A stretch of DNA of 64,000 nt. Source: Candidatus Merdivicinus intestinigallinarum (GTDB lineage Bacteria > Bacillota > Clostridia > Oscillospirales > Ruminococcaceae). Numbering within the stretch: position 1 is the first letter of the stretch; each line of letters opens with the position of its first letter. Made by a program: the position numbers and the translations under genes. This document shows, piece after piece, positions 1 through 7,194 of this stretch. Location: positions 1 through 64,000 of the forward strand of contig DVOW01000043.1 of the NCBI GenBank assembly GCA_018713335.1. The letters are read 5' to 3'. The notes beneath the pieces were generated by a model that saw only the letters and a program-made list of their open reading frames with translations, did no database searches and had not been told where the DNA came from.

Positions 1-109
1 TCTTTTCTTCCTTTATATATACAGAAACCAGCGGATCAGCATCCGTTTTATTTTACAAAATAACTCTCAGCTTGTCCCGTTTTTTCTACCAGCCCTCTCG
101 TTTTTGTTC

Positions 110-138
110 TTGACAAGCATGGTGCAATATGGTAAAAT
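110..138 (+). promoter_or_regulatory. Sigma-A promoter of the rpsF-ssb-rpsR operon
   Basis: TTGACA at 110-115 and TAAAAT at 133-138 are separated by exactly 17 bp, close to the sigma-A consensus. The start of rpsF is about 80 bp downstream, leaving a leader of about 75 nt that could hold a ribosomal-protein autoregulatory structure; none was identified. Bases 1-109 contain no gene I can support. Confidence 0.85.
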
Positions 139-220
139 AACTCTGTTATCATTGATGCAGTGATACATCCTTGCTCCGGACCAAGTTCCGGGGCCATTTG
201 TCCAAAAGGAGGTGCTTTTA

Positions 221-514
221 ATGGCAAAAGCAATGGAAAACTACGAGGCAGTAATGGTGCTCAGCACCAAGCAGGGTGAGGACGCAATCAAGGCTTTGAT
301 TGAAAAGTTCTCTGAGATCATCAAGGCGAACGCTACCCTGGAGTCTGTTGACGAATGGGGCAAACGTACGTTGGCTTACGAAATCGATGACGAAACCGAA
401 GGCTATTACGTCCTGTTCAACTTCAACTCTGTTCCTTCTTTCCCCATGGAGCTCGAAAGAAGAATGAACATTACTGACGGCATCCTTCGCTCTCTGGTTG
501 TTACCAGAGTATAA
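221..514 (+). CDS. rpsF: 30S ribosomal protein S6
   Basis: A 97-residue protein with the S6 fold pattern: N-terminal ENYEAVMVL strand, central EWGKRTLAYEI motif and the GYYVLFNF strand. S6 binds 16S rRNA in the platform of the 30S subunit together with S18, which is encoded two genes downstream. The start at 221 is chosen because AAAGGAGG (205-212) lies 8 nt upstream; an in-frame start at 212 would overlap that site. First gene of the conserved rpsF-ssb-rpsR operon. Confidence 0.97.
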   Translation: MAKAMENYEAVMVLSTKQGEDAIKALIEKFSEIIKANATLESVDEWGKRTLAYEIDDETEGYYVLFNFNSVPSFPMELERRMNITDGILRSLVVTRV

Positions 515-528
515 TTGGGGGCGTATTT

Positions 529-999
529 ATGCTGAACCGAGTAATCTTAATGGGCCGGCTGGTAGCTGACCCGGAACTTCGGCAAACGACCAGCGGAATT
601 TCTGTGGCTACGTTCCGTATTGCAGTTGACCGGAATTATCAGGCGAAAGGCACTACTGAACGGCAGGCTGATTTTATTCCCTGCGTAGCGTGGAGACAGA
701 CTGCGGATTTTATCAGCCGTTATTTTTCCAAAGGCCGGATGATTGCTTTGGAAGGCAGTTTGCAGTCCCGCAATTATGAAGATAAGACTGGTGCGAAACG
801 TACCGCTTATGAAGTAATTGTCGATCAGGCTTATTTCGCCGATTCTAAGCCCGCCGGCGGCCAGACGGACCGCAGCGGCATCCCCTTCCCCACCGAATCC
901 CCTCAGTTTGAAGAGCCTCAAAAAGGCGGAAATCTTTCTGTTGGTGATTTCGGCAGCTTCGAGGAAGTGGATACGGACGACGGCGACTTACCGTTCTAA
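529..999 (+). CDS. ssb: Single-stranded DNA-binding protein SSB
   Basis: A 156-residue SSB. The N-terminal OB fold (about residues 1-105) begins MLNRVILMGRLVADPELR, typical of the family. A Gly/Pro-rich linker follows, and the acidic tip ends DDGDLPF, the peptide that recruits replication and repair proteins. It coats single-stranded DNA in replication, recombination and repair as a tetramer. It lies 14 nt after rpsF in the classical order between the genes for S6 and S18. Length is normal for Firmicutes. Confidence 0.97.
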   Translation: MLNRVILMGRLVADPELRQTTSGISVATFRIAVDRNYQAKGTTERQADFIPCVAWRQTADFISRYFSKGRMIALEGSLQSRNYEDKTGAKRTAYEVIVDQAYFADSKPAGGQTDRSGIPFPTESPQFEEPQKGGNLSVGDFGSFEEVDTDDGDLPF

Positions 1000-1038
1000 C
1001 AAATTCGAGTTATTCTCACAAGAAGGAGGAAATCCATC

Positions 1039-1281
1039 ATGATGGATCGTAATAACCGCGGCGGCCGGAAACCCCGCAGAAAAGTTTGCGCTTTTTGCGT
1101 AGATAAAGTTGAAAACATCGACTACAAAACTATCGGCAAATACAGCCGGAAGGTGCTCTCTGAGCGTGCGAAGATCATTCCCCGCCGTGTCACCGGCACC
1201 TGCGCGAAGCATCAGCGCCAGCTGACCGTCGCTGTAAAGCGTGCGCGTCATCTCGCTTTGCTGCCTTTCGTGAACGACTAA
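1039..1281 (+). CDS. rpsR: 30S ribosomal protein S18
   Basis: An 80-residue basic protein that partners S6 on the 30S platform. The family core [18 protein letters not shown] and the C-terminal [11 protein letters not shown] are present. It keeps cysteines near the N terminus (VCAFC, and TCAKH later), so it is of the cysteine-containing, potentially zinc-binding S18 type. AGGAGG at 1025-1030 is 8 nt before the ATG at 1039; a second ATG at 1042 would also be compatible. Last gene of the operon, followed by a strong terminator. Confidence 0.97.
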   Translation: MMDRNNRGGRKPRRKVCAFCVDKVENIDYKTIGKYSRKVLSERAKIIPRRVTGTCAKHQRQLTVAVKRARHLALLPFVND

Positions 1282-1294
1282 TTTGTTCGTGGAA

Positions 1295-1322
1295 AACCGG
1301 GATTCCTTGGAATCCTGGTTTT
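1295..1322 (+). terminator. Rho-independent terminator after rpsR
   Basis: The inverted repeat AACCGGGATTCC / GGAATCCTGGTT has a 2-nt loop and runs directly into TTTTTTCTTTTT. It closes the rpsF operon. Confidence 0.9.
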
Positions 1323-1333
1323 TTCTTTTTCGT

Positions 1334-1366
1334 AACCCCCTGTCCGGCCATGGCTGAACAGGGGGT
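1334..1366. terminator. Hairpin between the convergent rpsR and mutarotase genes
   Basis: AACCCCCTGT and ACAGGGGGTT form a 10-bp stem around a 13-nt loop. On the plus strand TTTTCC follows. It sits 3' of the leftward mutarotase gene, but on that strand a good U-run is absent, so its role as a bidirectional terminator is inferred. Confidence 0.55.
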
Positions 1367-1373
1367 TTTCCTT

Positions 1374-1805
1374 TTACTCTTTTACAACGCCTTTTTTCAG
1401 GATAATATTGGCGTACAGCGCGGTTTCACCGGTGGTCACAACCGCATAGGCTTTTTTGGCCCGTTCATAAAACTCAAAGCGGTCAATGGGCAGCTCCCGG
1501 GCTCCGTTTTCTTCATATTTGGCGGCGATTTCCCGGTATTTGTCCCAAATCTCCGGCACATAGGGGTCCCCGTCCATGACCTTCATCAAAATCATAGGAT
1601 GCTCCACATAACTGTCCAGGGGCATGAATTTTAAAACGGCGTCCAGGATCTCCGGAATCCCATGGCCGTCCAGGCGGATCACCCGGTCCGGGTGGGCGCT
1701 GCGGGGGAAATTGCCGTCCGCGATGACCAATTCATCGCTGTGCCCCATTTCCATCAATACTTTTAAAAGCTCAGGCGTCAGAATACTGGGAATGTTCTTT
1801 AACAT
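1374..1805 (-). CDS. RbsD/FucU family sugar mutarotase
   Basis: About 143 residues. The N terminus MLKNIPSILTPELLKVL followed by MGHSDELVIADGNFP matches the RbsD/FucU family, which interconverts alpha and beta anomers of fucose or ribose; the His and Asp of GHSDE are the family active-site residues. Length and the GH29 fucosidase 16 nt upstream favour the FucU (L-fucose) branch. The start at 1805 is preferred because GAAAGGA lies about 10 nt upstream; an earlier in-frame TTG overlaps the fucosidase stop codon. It would accelerate conversion of the released sugar to the anomer used by the next enzyme. No fucose isomerase or fuculokinase gene is in the window. Confidence 0.85.
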   Translation of the reverse strand: MLKNIPSILTPELLKVLMEMGHSDELVIADGNFPRSAHPDRVIRLDGHGIPEILDAVLKFMPLDSYVEHPMILMKVMDGDPYVPEIWDKYREIAAKYEENGARELPIDRFEFYERAKKAYAVVTTGETALYANIILKKGVVKE

Positions 1806-1821
1806 CTTCTCTGTTCCTTTC

Positions 1822-3300
1822 TCAGTCAACGGTCAGTTTGATGCACACCGGCGTATCGGACTGGAGGCCGTCTGCGATAACAGTCAGGTAATCGCCGCAA
1901 AGGCGATGTTCCGTTTTTCCATCATAACCAAGGATTTCCGCCTTGCGGATGACGCCGTTGAATTTGCGGTTGTCCCGGCCCAGGGTGCGGATTCGGACCA
2001 CGCCGTCCTCCGGCCACTTCATGGCAAAAACGTAAAGTGCGCCGGGCTTATAGGTGAAACGGAAGTCCTCTGAAGTAAAGGCCTTGCGGAGGGTATCGGT
2101 GAAGTGCCCTTCCGGCGTAAGGGTGGGGCCTTCCCCGTATTTTTTCCAATGGCTGGTGCCATAAATCCCTTCCCCGTTGACGGAGAGCCATTTGCCGATC
2201 TCCAGTAAGATGTGCCGGTCCTCCTCCGGGATCGTCCCATCGGATCTGGGACCGATGTTCAGGAGCAGGGAACCGTTTTTACTGACAACATCGATCAGAT
2301 CCGCGATAATTTCCTTGGGGTCCTTGTAGTCGTTGCCCTCGGTATAGCCCCAGGAGTTTTTGGCAACAGAGGTATCGTTCTGCCAGAAATCCGCGGAAAT
2401 ATCCGACAGCTGTCCACGTTCAATGTCCCGGGTGGCGGTCCCGTAAGCAAAAGCGTCATTTTTATAGTTGATGGTAACCTCTTCTCCCCACTGGGCGGCC
2501 CGGTTATAATAATACGCCGCGAATTTCCGCAGATAGGGTTTCATAGGCTCCACTTGAATCCACCAGTCAAAGTACATGATCTTGGGGCGGTATTTATCCA
2601 CAAGCTCACAGCACCGGGCCAGCCAGTCCTCCATATACGCCGGGTCCACATCAAAGCCACGCACTGCTTCCTGCTCCAGGGGCAGCCCTTGAAAGGGCGG
2701 TCTGACCGAGGGCCAGTACAGGTCTCCGTAGGGCACTTCTTCCGGCATATCGCTTTCAAAGTCCTTGCCGCCGGACATGAACCAATAGTGCTCGACCCGA
2801 TGGGAAGATACGGTCAGGGTAATGTCCCGCTTGGCAAGCTCTCCGCCCAGCAATCCGACAATATCCTTTTTCGGCCCCATTTTGGCGGCGCACCAATCAG
2901 ACAGGTCGCTGTCGTACATCTGGAACCCATCATGGTGCTCCGCTACCGGCATCACAAATTTTGCGCCCGCCTTTTGGAACAGGTCCGCCCATTCCCCTGC
3001 GTCAAACTTTTCCGCTTTGAACATCGGGATAAAATCCTTATATCCGAAATCCTTGTGAGGACCATAGGTTTTCAGGTGATGCTCAAATTCCCGGCTCCCC
3101 TGCTGGTACATATTCCTAGAATACCATTCGCTGCCGAAGGCCGGGACGCTGTAAACGCCCCAATGGATAAAAATGCCGAATTTAGCGTCATGATACCACT
3201 TGGGAAGCGTGTGCCTGCTCAATGATTCCCAGGTGTCCTGATACGGTCCCTGGGCAATGACTTCCTCGATGGTTTTGAGATAAGATTTCACTTTTTCCAT
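1822..3300 (-). CDS. Alpha-L-fucosidase, GH29 family
   Basis: A 492-residue glycosidase. Family features: WYHDAKFGIFIHWG (residues 35-48), the substrate-pocket EHHDGF (121-126), a likely nucleophile Asp in YFDWW (about D245), and SKNGSLLLNIGPRSDGTI near residue 345, the usual end of the catalytic barrel. A C-terminal beta domain follows. GH29 enzymes remove terminal alpha-linked L-fucose by a retaining mechanism. There is no signal peptide, so it probably acts on imported oligosaccharides in the cytoplasm. It forms an operon with the downstream mutarotase gene and has its own promoter. Confidence 0.92.
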   Translation of the reverse strand: MEKVKSYLKTIEEVIAQGPYQDTWESLSRHTLPKWYHDAKFGIFIHWGVYSVPAFGSEWYSRNMYQQGSREFEHHLKTYGPHKDFGYKDFIPMFKAEKFDAGEWADLFQKAGAKFVMPVAEHHDGFQMYDSDLSDWCAAKMGPKKDIVGLLGGELAKRDITLTVSSHRVEHYWFMSGGKDFESDMPEEVPYGDLYWPSVRPPFQGLPLEQEAVRGFDVDPAYMEDWLARCCELVDKYRPKIMYFDWWIQVEPMKPYLRKFAAYYYNRAAQWGEEVTINYKNDAFAYGTATRDIERGQLSDISADFWQNDTSVAKNSWGYTEGNDYKDPKEIIADLIDVVSKNGSLLLNIGPRSDGTIPEEDRHILLEIGKWLSVNGEGIYGTSHWKKYGEGPTLTPEGHFTDTLRKAFTSEDFRFTYKPGALYVFAMKWPEDGVVRIRTLGRDNRKFNGVIRKAEILGYDGKTEHRLCGDYLTVIADGLQSDTPVCIKLTVD

Positions 3301-3338
3301 TGCACTCCACCCCTGTTCGCATCCGTAGATTTATTTCA

Positions 3339-3367
3339 ATCTTAACACGGCGTTTTTCTGATGTCAA
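3339..3367 (-). promoter_or_regulatory. Sigma-A promoter of the fucosidase-mutarotase operon, with spacer motif
   Basis: On the minus strand TTGACA (3362-3367) and TAAGAT (3339-3344) are 17 bp apart. The spacer contains AGAAAAACGCC, a motif also present beside the -35 box of the sigma-factor operon and, inverted, in the other fucosidase promoter. The stretch AATCCCTTGACAT around the -35 box is identical to that of the second fucosidase promoter. Confidence 0.8.
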
Positions 3368-3412
3368 GGGATTTTGCACAGAATTTTTCCGGATTTCAGC
3401 GGGATTCCTTGA

Positions 3413-4612
3413 TTACTCGCCAAAAAACAGAGAATATCCCACCTGGCCGTCAAATACCTTTTTCAAAACGACTGCCGCCGCGCCGTACACGGCTGCCAGC
3501 GCATCAAAGGAACTGGGTTCCACCGAAATATGCGCCTGCTTTCCCGCCAGTATCCTTTCGTTGACCCCTGTTTCCAACGCTTGGAGGATGGTCTGAGGCA
3601 GCAGCGCCCCTTCATGACCGATGATGATCTTTTCCGGGTCCAAAATGTTGGAAATATTCGCCATCGCTTCTACCAAAGCGCCAAGCTTTTCAAGCATCCA
3701 ATCCGCTGCCCGGCTGCTGCGGGCGCACAGCCTGCAAAGCTGCTCAAAACTCGTACAGCGGCTGTCCAGTTCCGCCTCTGCAGCCTTTGTCAAGGCGGGC
3801 ACGGTGCACACAGTTTCCAGGCATCCCCGCCGCCCGCAGTAGCAGACCTTGCCCATAGGGTCGATGGTGGTATGGCCCGCTTCCCCGGCAAAGCCGTGCC
3901 GTCCATGGAGCAGGGAGTCTCGCAGGACGATCCCCATGCTCAGTCCGTTGGTCAGGCCCACATAAACAAAGTCCGTACAGTCCGCGCACCGCCCGAAATA
4001 TTTTTCCGCCAAAGCCCCGGCATTGGTGTCGTTTTCCAGAAAGACCGGCAGCTCCAATCGTTTTTCCAGTTCCTCCGCTATGGGAATGTCCCGGATGCCG
4101 AAAAAATTGGGCGGGTTCAGCAAAACGCCCTGCCGGATATCCAGCGGACCGATAGAGGCGATCCCGACCCCTACCACTTCCCTTTGGCCGGATATGCTGT
4201 CCCGCAGAAAGGCGCATAAACTTTCCAGCTTATGAAGCAGGCTGAAGGCGGTTTCCCCCTCCTCCAGCGGGATGGTCCGCTGCTGCAGAACTTCCAGATC
4301 CATGGCCGCCGCGATCCCCATGCAGGAATCCCGGGAAAGCCAGACGCCGATGACAGCAGGCGCGCGTTCCGAAAAGCTCAGCAGCATCTGCTTCCGGCCG
4401 GCCCCCTGGTTTTCGCTTTCCAGAGTCTCCTTTTCATAAAGCACCCCGTTTTGGATTAATTCCGCCGTAATATTGGAAACCGTCATTTTGGCTAAGCGCG
4501 TCCGCCTGGTCAGCTCTGTCCGGGAACCGCCGCCCATCATGCACAGAAGCTGGAGCACCAGCAGCCGGTTTGACGTTTTCGTCTGCACGCTGTTCAATCC
4601 TTTTCGTTTCAT
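3413..4612 (-). CDS. ROK family transcriptional repressor (XylR/NagC type)
   Basis: About 399 residues. An N-terminal winged helix (about residues 5-75, including SRTELTRRTRLAKMTVSNI) precedes a ROK sugar-binding domain. The ROK zinc motif is present: EAGHTTI followed by CYCGRRGCLE. The END of the sugar site (FLENDTNAG) is kept, but the DxGxT phosphate loop of ROK kinases is replaced by a sequence beginning GVWLSRDS, so it should bind sugar without phosphorylating it. GGAGGGG precedes the ATG at 4612. It is divergent from the PfkB-isomerase-aldolase operon across a short region holding two promoters and a palindrome, and probably represses that operon. Confidence 0.88.
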   Translation of the reverse strand: MKRKGLNSVQTKTSNRLLVLQLLCMMGGGSRTELTRRTRLAKMTVSNITAELIQNGVLYEKETLESENQGAGRKQMLLSFSERAPAVIGVWLSRDSCMGIAAAMDLEVLQQRTIPLEEGETAFSLLHKLESLCAFLRDSISGQREVVGVGIASIGPLDIRQGVLLNPPNFFGIRDIPIAEELEKRLELPVFLENDTNAGALAEKYFGRCADCTDFVYVGLTNGLSMGIVLRDSLLHGRHGFAGEAGHTTIDPMGKVCYCGRRGCLETVCTVPALTKAAEAELDSRCTSFEQLCRLCARSSRAADWMLEKLGALVEAMANISNILDPEKIIIGHEGALLPQTILQALETGVNERILAGKQAHISVEPSSFDALAAVYGAAAVVLKKVFDGQVGYSLFFGE

Positions 4613-4646
4613 CGATACCCCTCCATTCCGCAAGTCTACTGATTTG

Positions 4647-4675
4647 ATTATAACATAGAAAAAAATATTTGTACA
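4647..4675 (-). promoter_or_regulatory. Promoter of the ROK repressor gene
   Basis: TATAAT on the minus strand (4647-4652) with TGTACA (4670-4675) 17 bp upstream. The -35 box is weak. It faces away from the PfkB promoter, and the two -35 boxes sit back to back. Confidence 0.6.
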
Positions 4676-4688
4676 GCGTATTTACAAA
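4668..4688. promoter_or_regulatory. Candidate ROK operator
   Basis: TTTGTA (4668-4673) and TACAAA (4683-4688) form a perfect 6-bp inverted repeat with a 9-bp spacer. It overlaps the -35 elements of both divergent promoters, so one bound dimer could control both the repressor and the kinase operon. Assignment to the ROK protein is inferred from position. Confidence 0.5.
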
Positions 4689-4709
4689 CCAGTTTTTTCG
4701 GTGTATACT
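4681..4709 (+). promoter_or_regulatory. Promoter of the PfkB-isomerase-aldolase operon
   Basis: TTTACA (4681-4686), a 17-bp spacer and TATACT (4704-4709). Transcription would start about 40 nt before the kinase ATG. Confidence 0.75.
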
Positions 4710-4755
4710 ATTTATAAATCAAAATTACAAATTCCGTCTTAGAAAGGAGAACCTT

Positions 4756-5700
4756 ATGAAAAAAATTTGCTGTATTGGCAGCGTCACCACGGACGTTATC
4801 GTTTCGCCGGTGGATGCCCTGCCCCCCGCCGGTACCTTGCAGGAAACCGGCCACACCTCTGTCCATGTAGGCGGCTGCGCCTCCAACCCTGCCATCGACC
4901 TTGCCAAACTGGGAGCGCCGGTCCGGCTGATCTGCAAAGTCGGATGCGACAGCTTTGGGGATTTCGTTGCGCAGGAATGCGCTCAGGCCGGCGTCGATGT
5001 ATCCGGGATCCTGCGTGACCCAAACGTCAGCACCACCACTTCCATCGTCTGCGTCAATTCCCAGGGAGAACGCTCTTTCCTTTATAACCCCGGCTCCACC
5101 TCCGCGCTGCGGGCCGATGAGATCACGGAGGAAATGCTGGACGGCTGCGATATCATTTTTATAGGCGGTGCCATGCTCCTGACGGCCTTTGACGGCGCGC
5201 CCTGCGGGGAACTGCTCCGAAAGGCACGGGAAATGGGAAAATTTACGGTCATGGACACTGCCTGGGATTTCGAGGACCGCTGGATGCCCAAGATCCGGGA
5301 TGCCCTGCCTGGGCTGGACCTGTTCATGCCAAGCTATGATGAAGCGGTGAAAATCAGCGGGGAAACAGAGCTTGCAAAAATCGCGGACGCATTTTTTGAC
5401 CTGGGTGTGAAGCAGGTCATCATCAAAACCGGCAAGGACGGCGCATATTTCGCCCCTTCCCGTGACGTCCGGTTCAGCCTGCCCACCTACCGGAGCATCA
5501 AGCCTGTGGACACCACCGGCGCCGGGGATTCCTTCTGCGCAGGGTTCCTCTGCGGGCTGGCCCAGGGCTGGGACTTTGAGGCCTGCGGCCGTTTCGCCAA
5601 CGCGGTGGGGACCCACTGCATCCAGGCTGTGGGAGCTTCTACGGGGATCCCCTCCATGGAAAAAGTGCTGGAATTTATGAAAAATACTCCTCTGGAGTAA
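4756..5700 (+). CDS. PfkB/ribokinase family carbohydrate kinase
   Basis: A 314-residue kinase. It has the N-terminal CIGSVTTDVI strand, the sugar-contacting GGCASNPA (near residue 39) and the ATP/anion-hole signature DTTGAGDSFCAGF (near residue 253), with the catalytic Asp in GAGD. PfkB enzymes phosphorylate sugars or nucleosides with ATP in the cytoplasm. The start at 4756 has AGAAAGGAG 6 nt upstream; the longer in-frame extension runs back through the promoter and is rejected. It is the first gene of an operon with a D-lyxose-isomerase-like cupin and a class II aldolase, so its substrate is probably the ketose made by the cupin enzyme. The exact sugar cannot be read from sequence. Confidence 0.9.
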   Translation: MKKICCIGSVTTDVIVSPVDALPPAGTLQETGHTSVHVGGCASNPAIDLAKLGAPVRLICKVGCDSFGDFVAQECAQAGVDVSGILRDPNVSTTTSIVCVNSQGERSFLYNPGSTSALRADEITEEMLDGCDIIFIGGAMLLTAFDGAPCGELLRKAREMGKFTVMDTAWDFEDRWMPKIRDALPGLDLFMPSYDEAVKISGETELAKIADAFFDLGVKQVIIKTGKDGAYFAPSRDVRFSLPTYRSIKPVDTTGAGDSFCAGFLCGLAQGWDFEACGRFANAVGTHCIQAVGASTGIPSMEKVLEFMKNTPLE

Positions 5701-5703
5701 TAG

Positions 5704-6270
<567 letters not shown>

Positions 6271-6292
6271 GTTTTGAAAGGAGTAGTCCCCC

Positions 6293-7138
6293 ATGCTTGT
6301 TACATTAAATGAAGTCCTCCCCGCCGCCCAAAAGGGCCATTACGCGGTGGGCTTATTCAACACAGTGAACCTGGAGATGGCCAAAGGCGTTCTGGCTGCC
6401 GCGGAAGAGCTGCGCTCCCCTGTCATCATCGGCACCGCGGAAATCCTCCTCCCTTACTCCGAACTGGAGGAGCTGGCTTATTTCCTGGCCCCCATGGCCA
6501 AAAAGGCCAGCGTCCCCGTTGTGCTGCATTATGACCACGGTCTGACGGAAAAACGGATCCATGAGGCCATGGATCTAGGATTCAGCTCGGTGATGTACGA
6601 TTGCTCCACCCTGGATTTTGACGGAAACTGCAAAGCGGTGGCGGAGCTGGTCAAAGAGGCCCACGCCAGAGGCGTTTCTGTAGAAGCGGAGCTGGGGCAC
6701 GTCGGGGCGAATGAAACCTCCGCGGAATCTGCCGCTGCCGACGACTCCATTTACACGGAACCGGAAGAAGCCAAGCGGTTCTGGGAAGCCACCGGCGCTG
6801 ACGCTTTGGCGGTAGCCATTGGGACCGCCCACGGCGCATACAAATCCAAGCCCCGTCTGGATTTTGACCGCCTGGAAACCATCGCCGGCATGGTGGGCGC
6901 GCCTTTGGTGCTCCACGGCGGCTCCGGCCTCACCGACGAGGACTTCCGCATGACCATCCAGAAGGGGATCGCGAAGGTCAATATTTTCACGGATATCAAC
7001 TGCGCCGCAGCCAACGCAGCCCACGACTGCTGGGCGGAAGGCAAAGGCCTTACGGATTTGATGCCGGAGATCAGCAATGCCGTTAAGCAGGCAACTATCA
7101 AAAAAATGAAGGTGTTCGGCAGCGCCGGACAGGCATAA
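6293..7138 (+). CDS. Class II fructose-bisphosphate/tagatose-bisphosphate aldolase family
   Basis: A 281-residue zinc aldolase. Zinc-binding histidines are visible in HYDHG (about residue 83), IGTAHG (about 180) and LHGGSG (about 207); the Asp of YDHG is the expected general acid. The dihydroxyacetone-phosphate binding loop NIFTDIN is present. The length is that of FbaA/GatY/KbaY proteins. GAAAGGAG lies 9 nt before the ATG. As last gene of the operon it would split a phosphorylated ketose into dihydroxyacetone phosphate and an aldehyde. Whether the substrate is a 1-phosphate or 1,6-bisphosphate is not decidable here. Confidence 0.9.
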   Translation: MLVTLNEVLPAAQKGHYAVGLFNTVNLEMAKGVLAAAEELRSPVIIGTAEILLPYSELEELAYFLAPMAKKASVPVVLHYDHGLTEKRIHEAMDLGFSSVMYDCSTLDFDGNCKAVAELVKEAHARGVSVEAELGHVGANETSAESAAADDSIYTEPEEAKRFWEATGADALAVAIGTAHGAYKSKPRLDFDRLETIAGMVGAPLVLHGGSGLTDEDFRMTIQKGIAKVNIFTDINCAAANAAHDCWAEGKGLTDLMPEISNAVKQATIKKMKVFGSAGQA

Positions 7139-7150
7139 AATCAAAGCAAA

Positions 7151-7175
7151 GCCCCCGGACCAAAAATCCGGGGGC
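7151..7175. terminator. Bidirectional terminator between aldolase and citrate synthase
   Basis: GCCCCCGGA and TCCGGGGGC form a 9-bp GC stem with a 7-nt loop between two convergent genes. T-rich sequence follows on both strands (GTTTGATT and TTTGCTTTGATTTT). Confidence 0.8.
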
Positions 7176-7194
7176 CGTTTGATTGTATTGGCTG

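Noticed and set aside
1806-1829. Earlier TTG start for the mutarotase gene
   Set aside because: It overlaps the fucosidase stop codon and lacks a ribosome binding site; the ATG at 1805 has a good one.
2212-3225. 337-codon plus-strand frame inside the first fucosidase
   Set aside because: Antisense shadow; no family features and no ribosome binding site.
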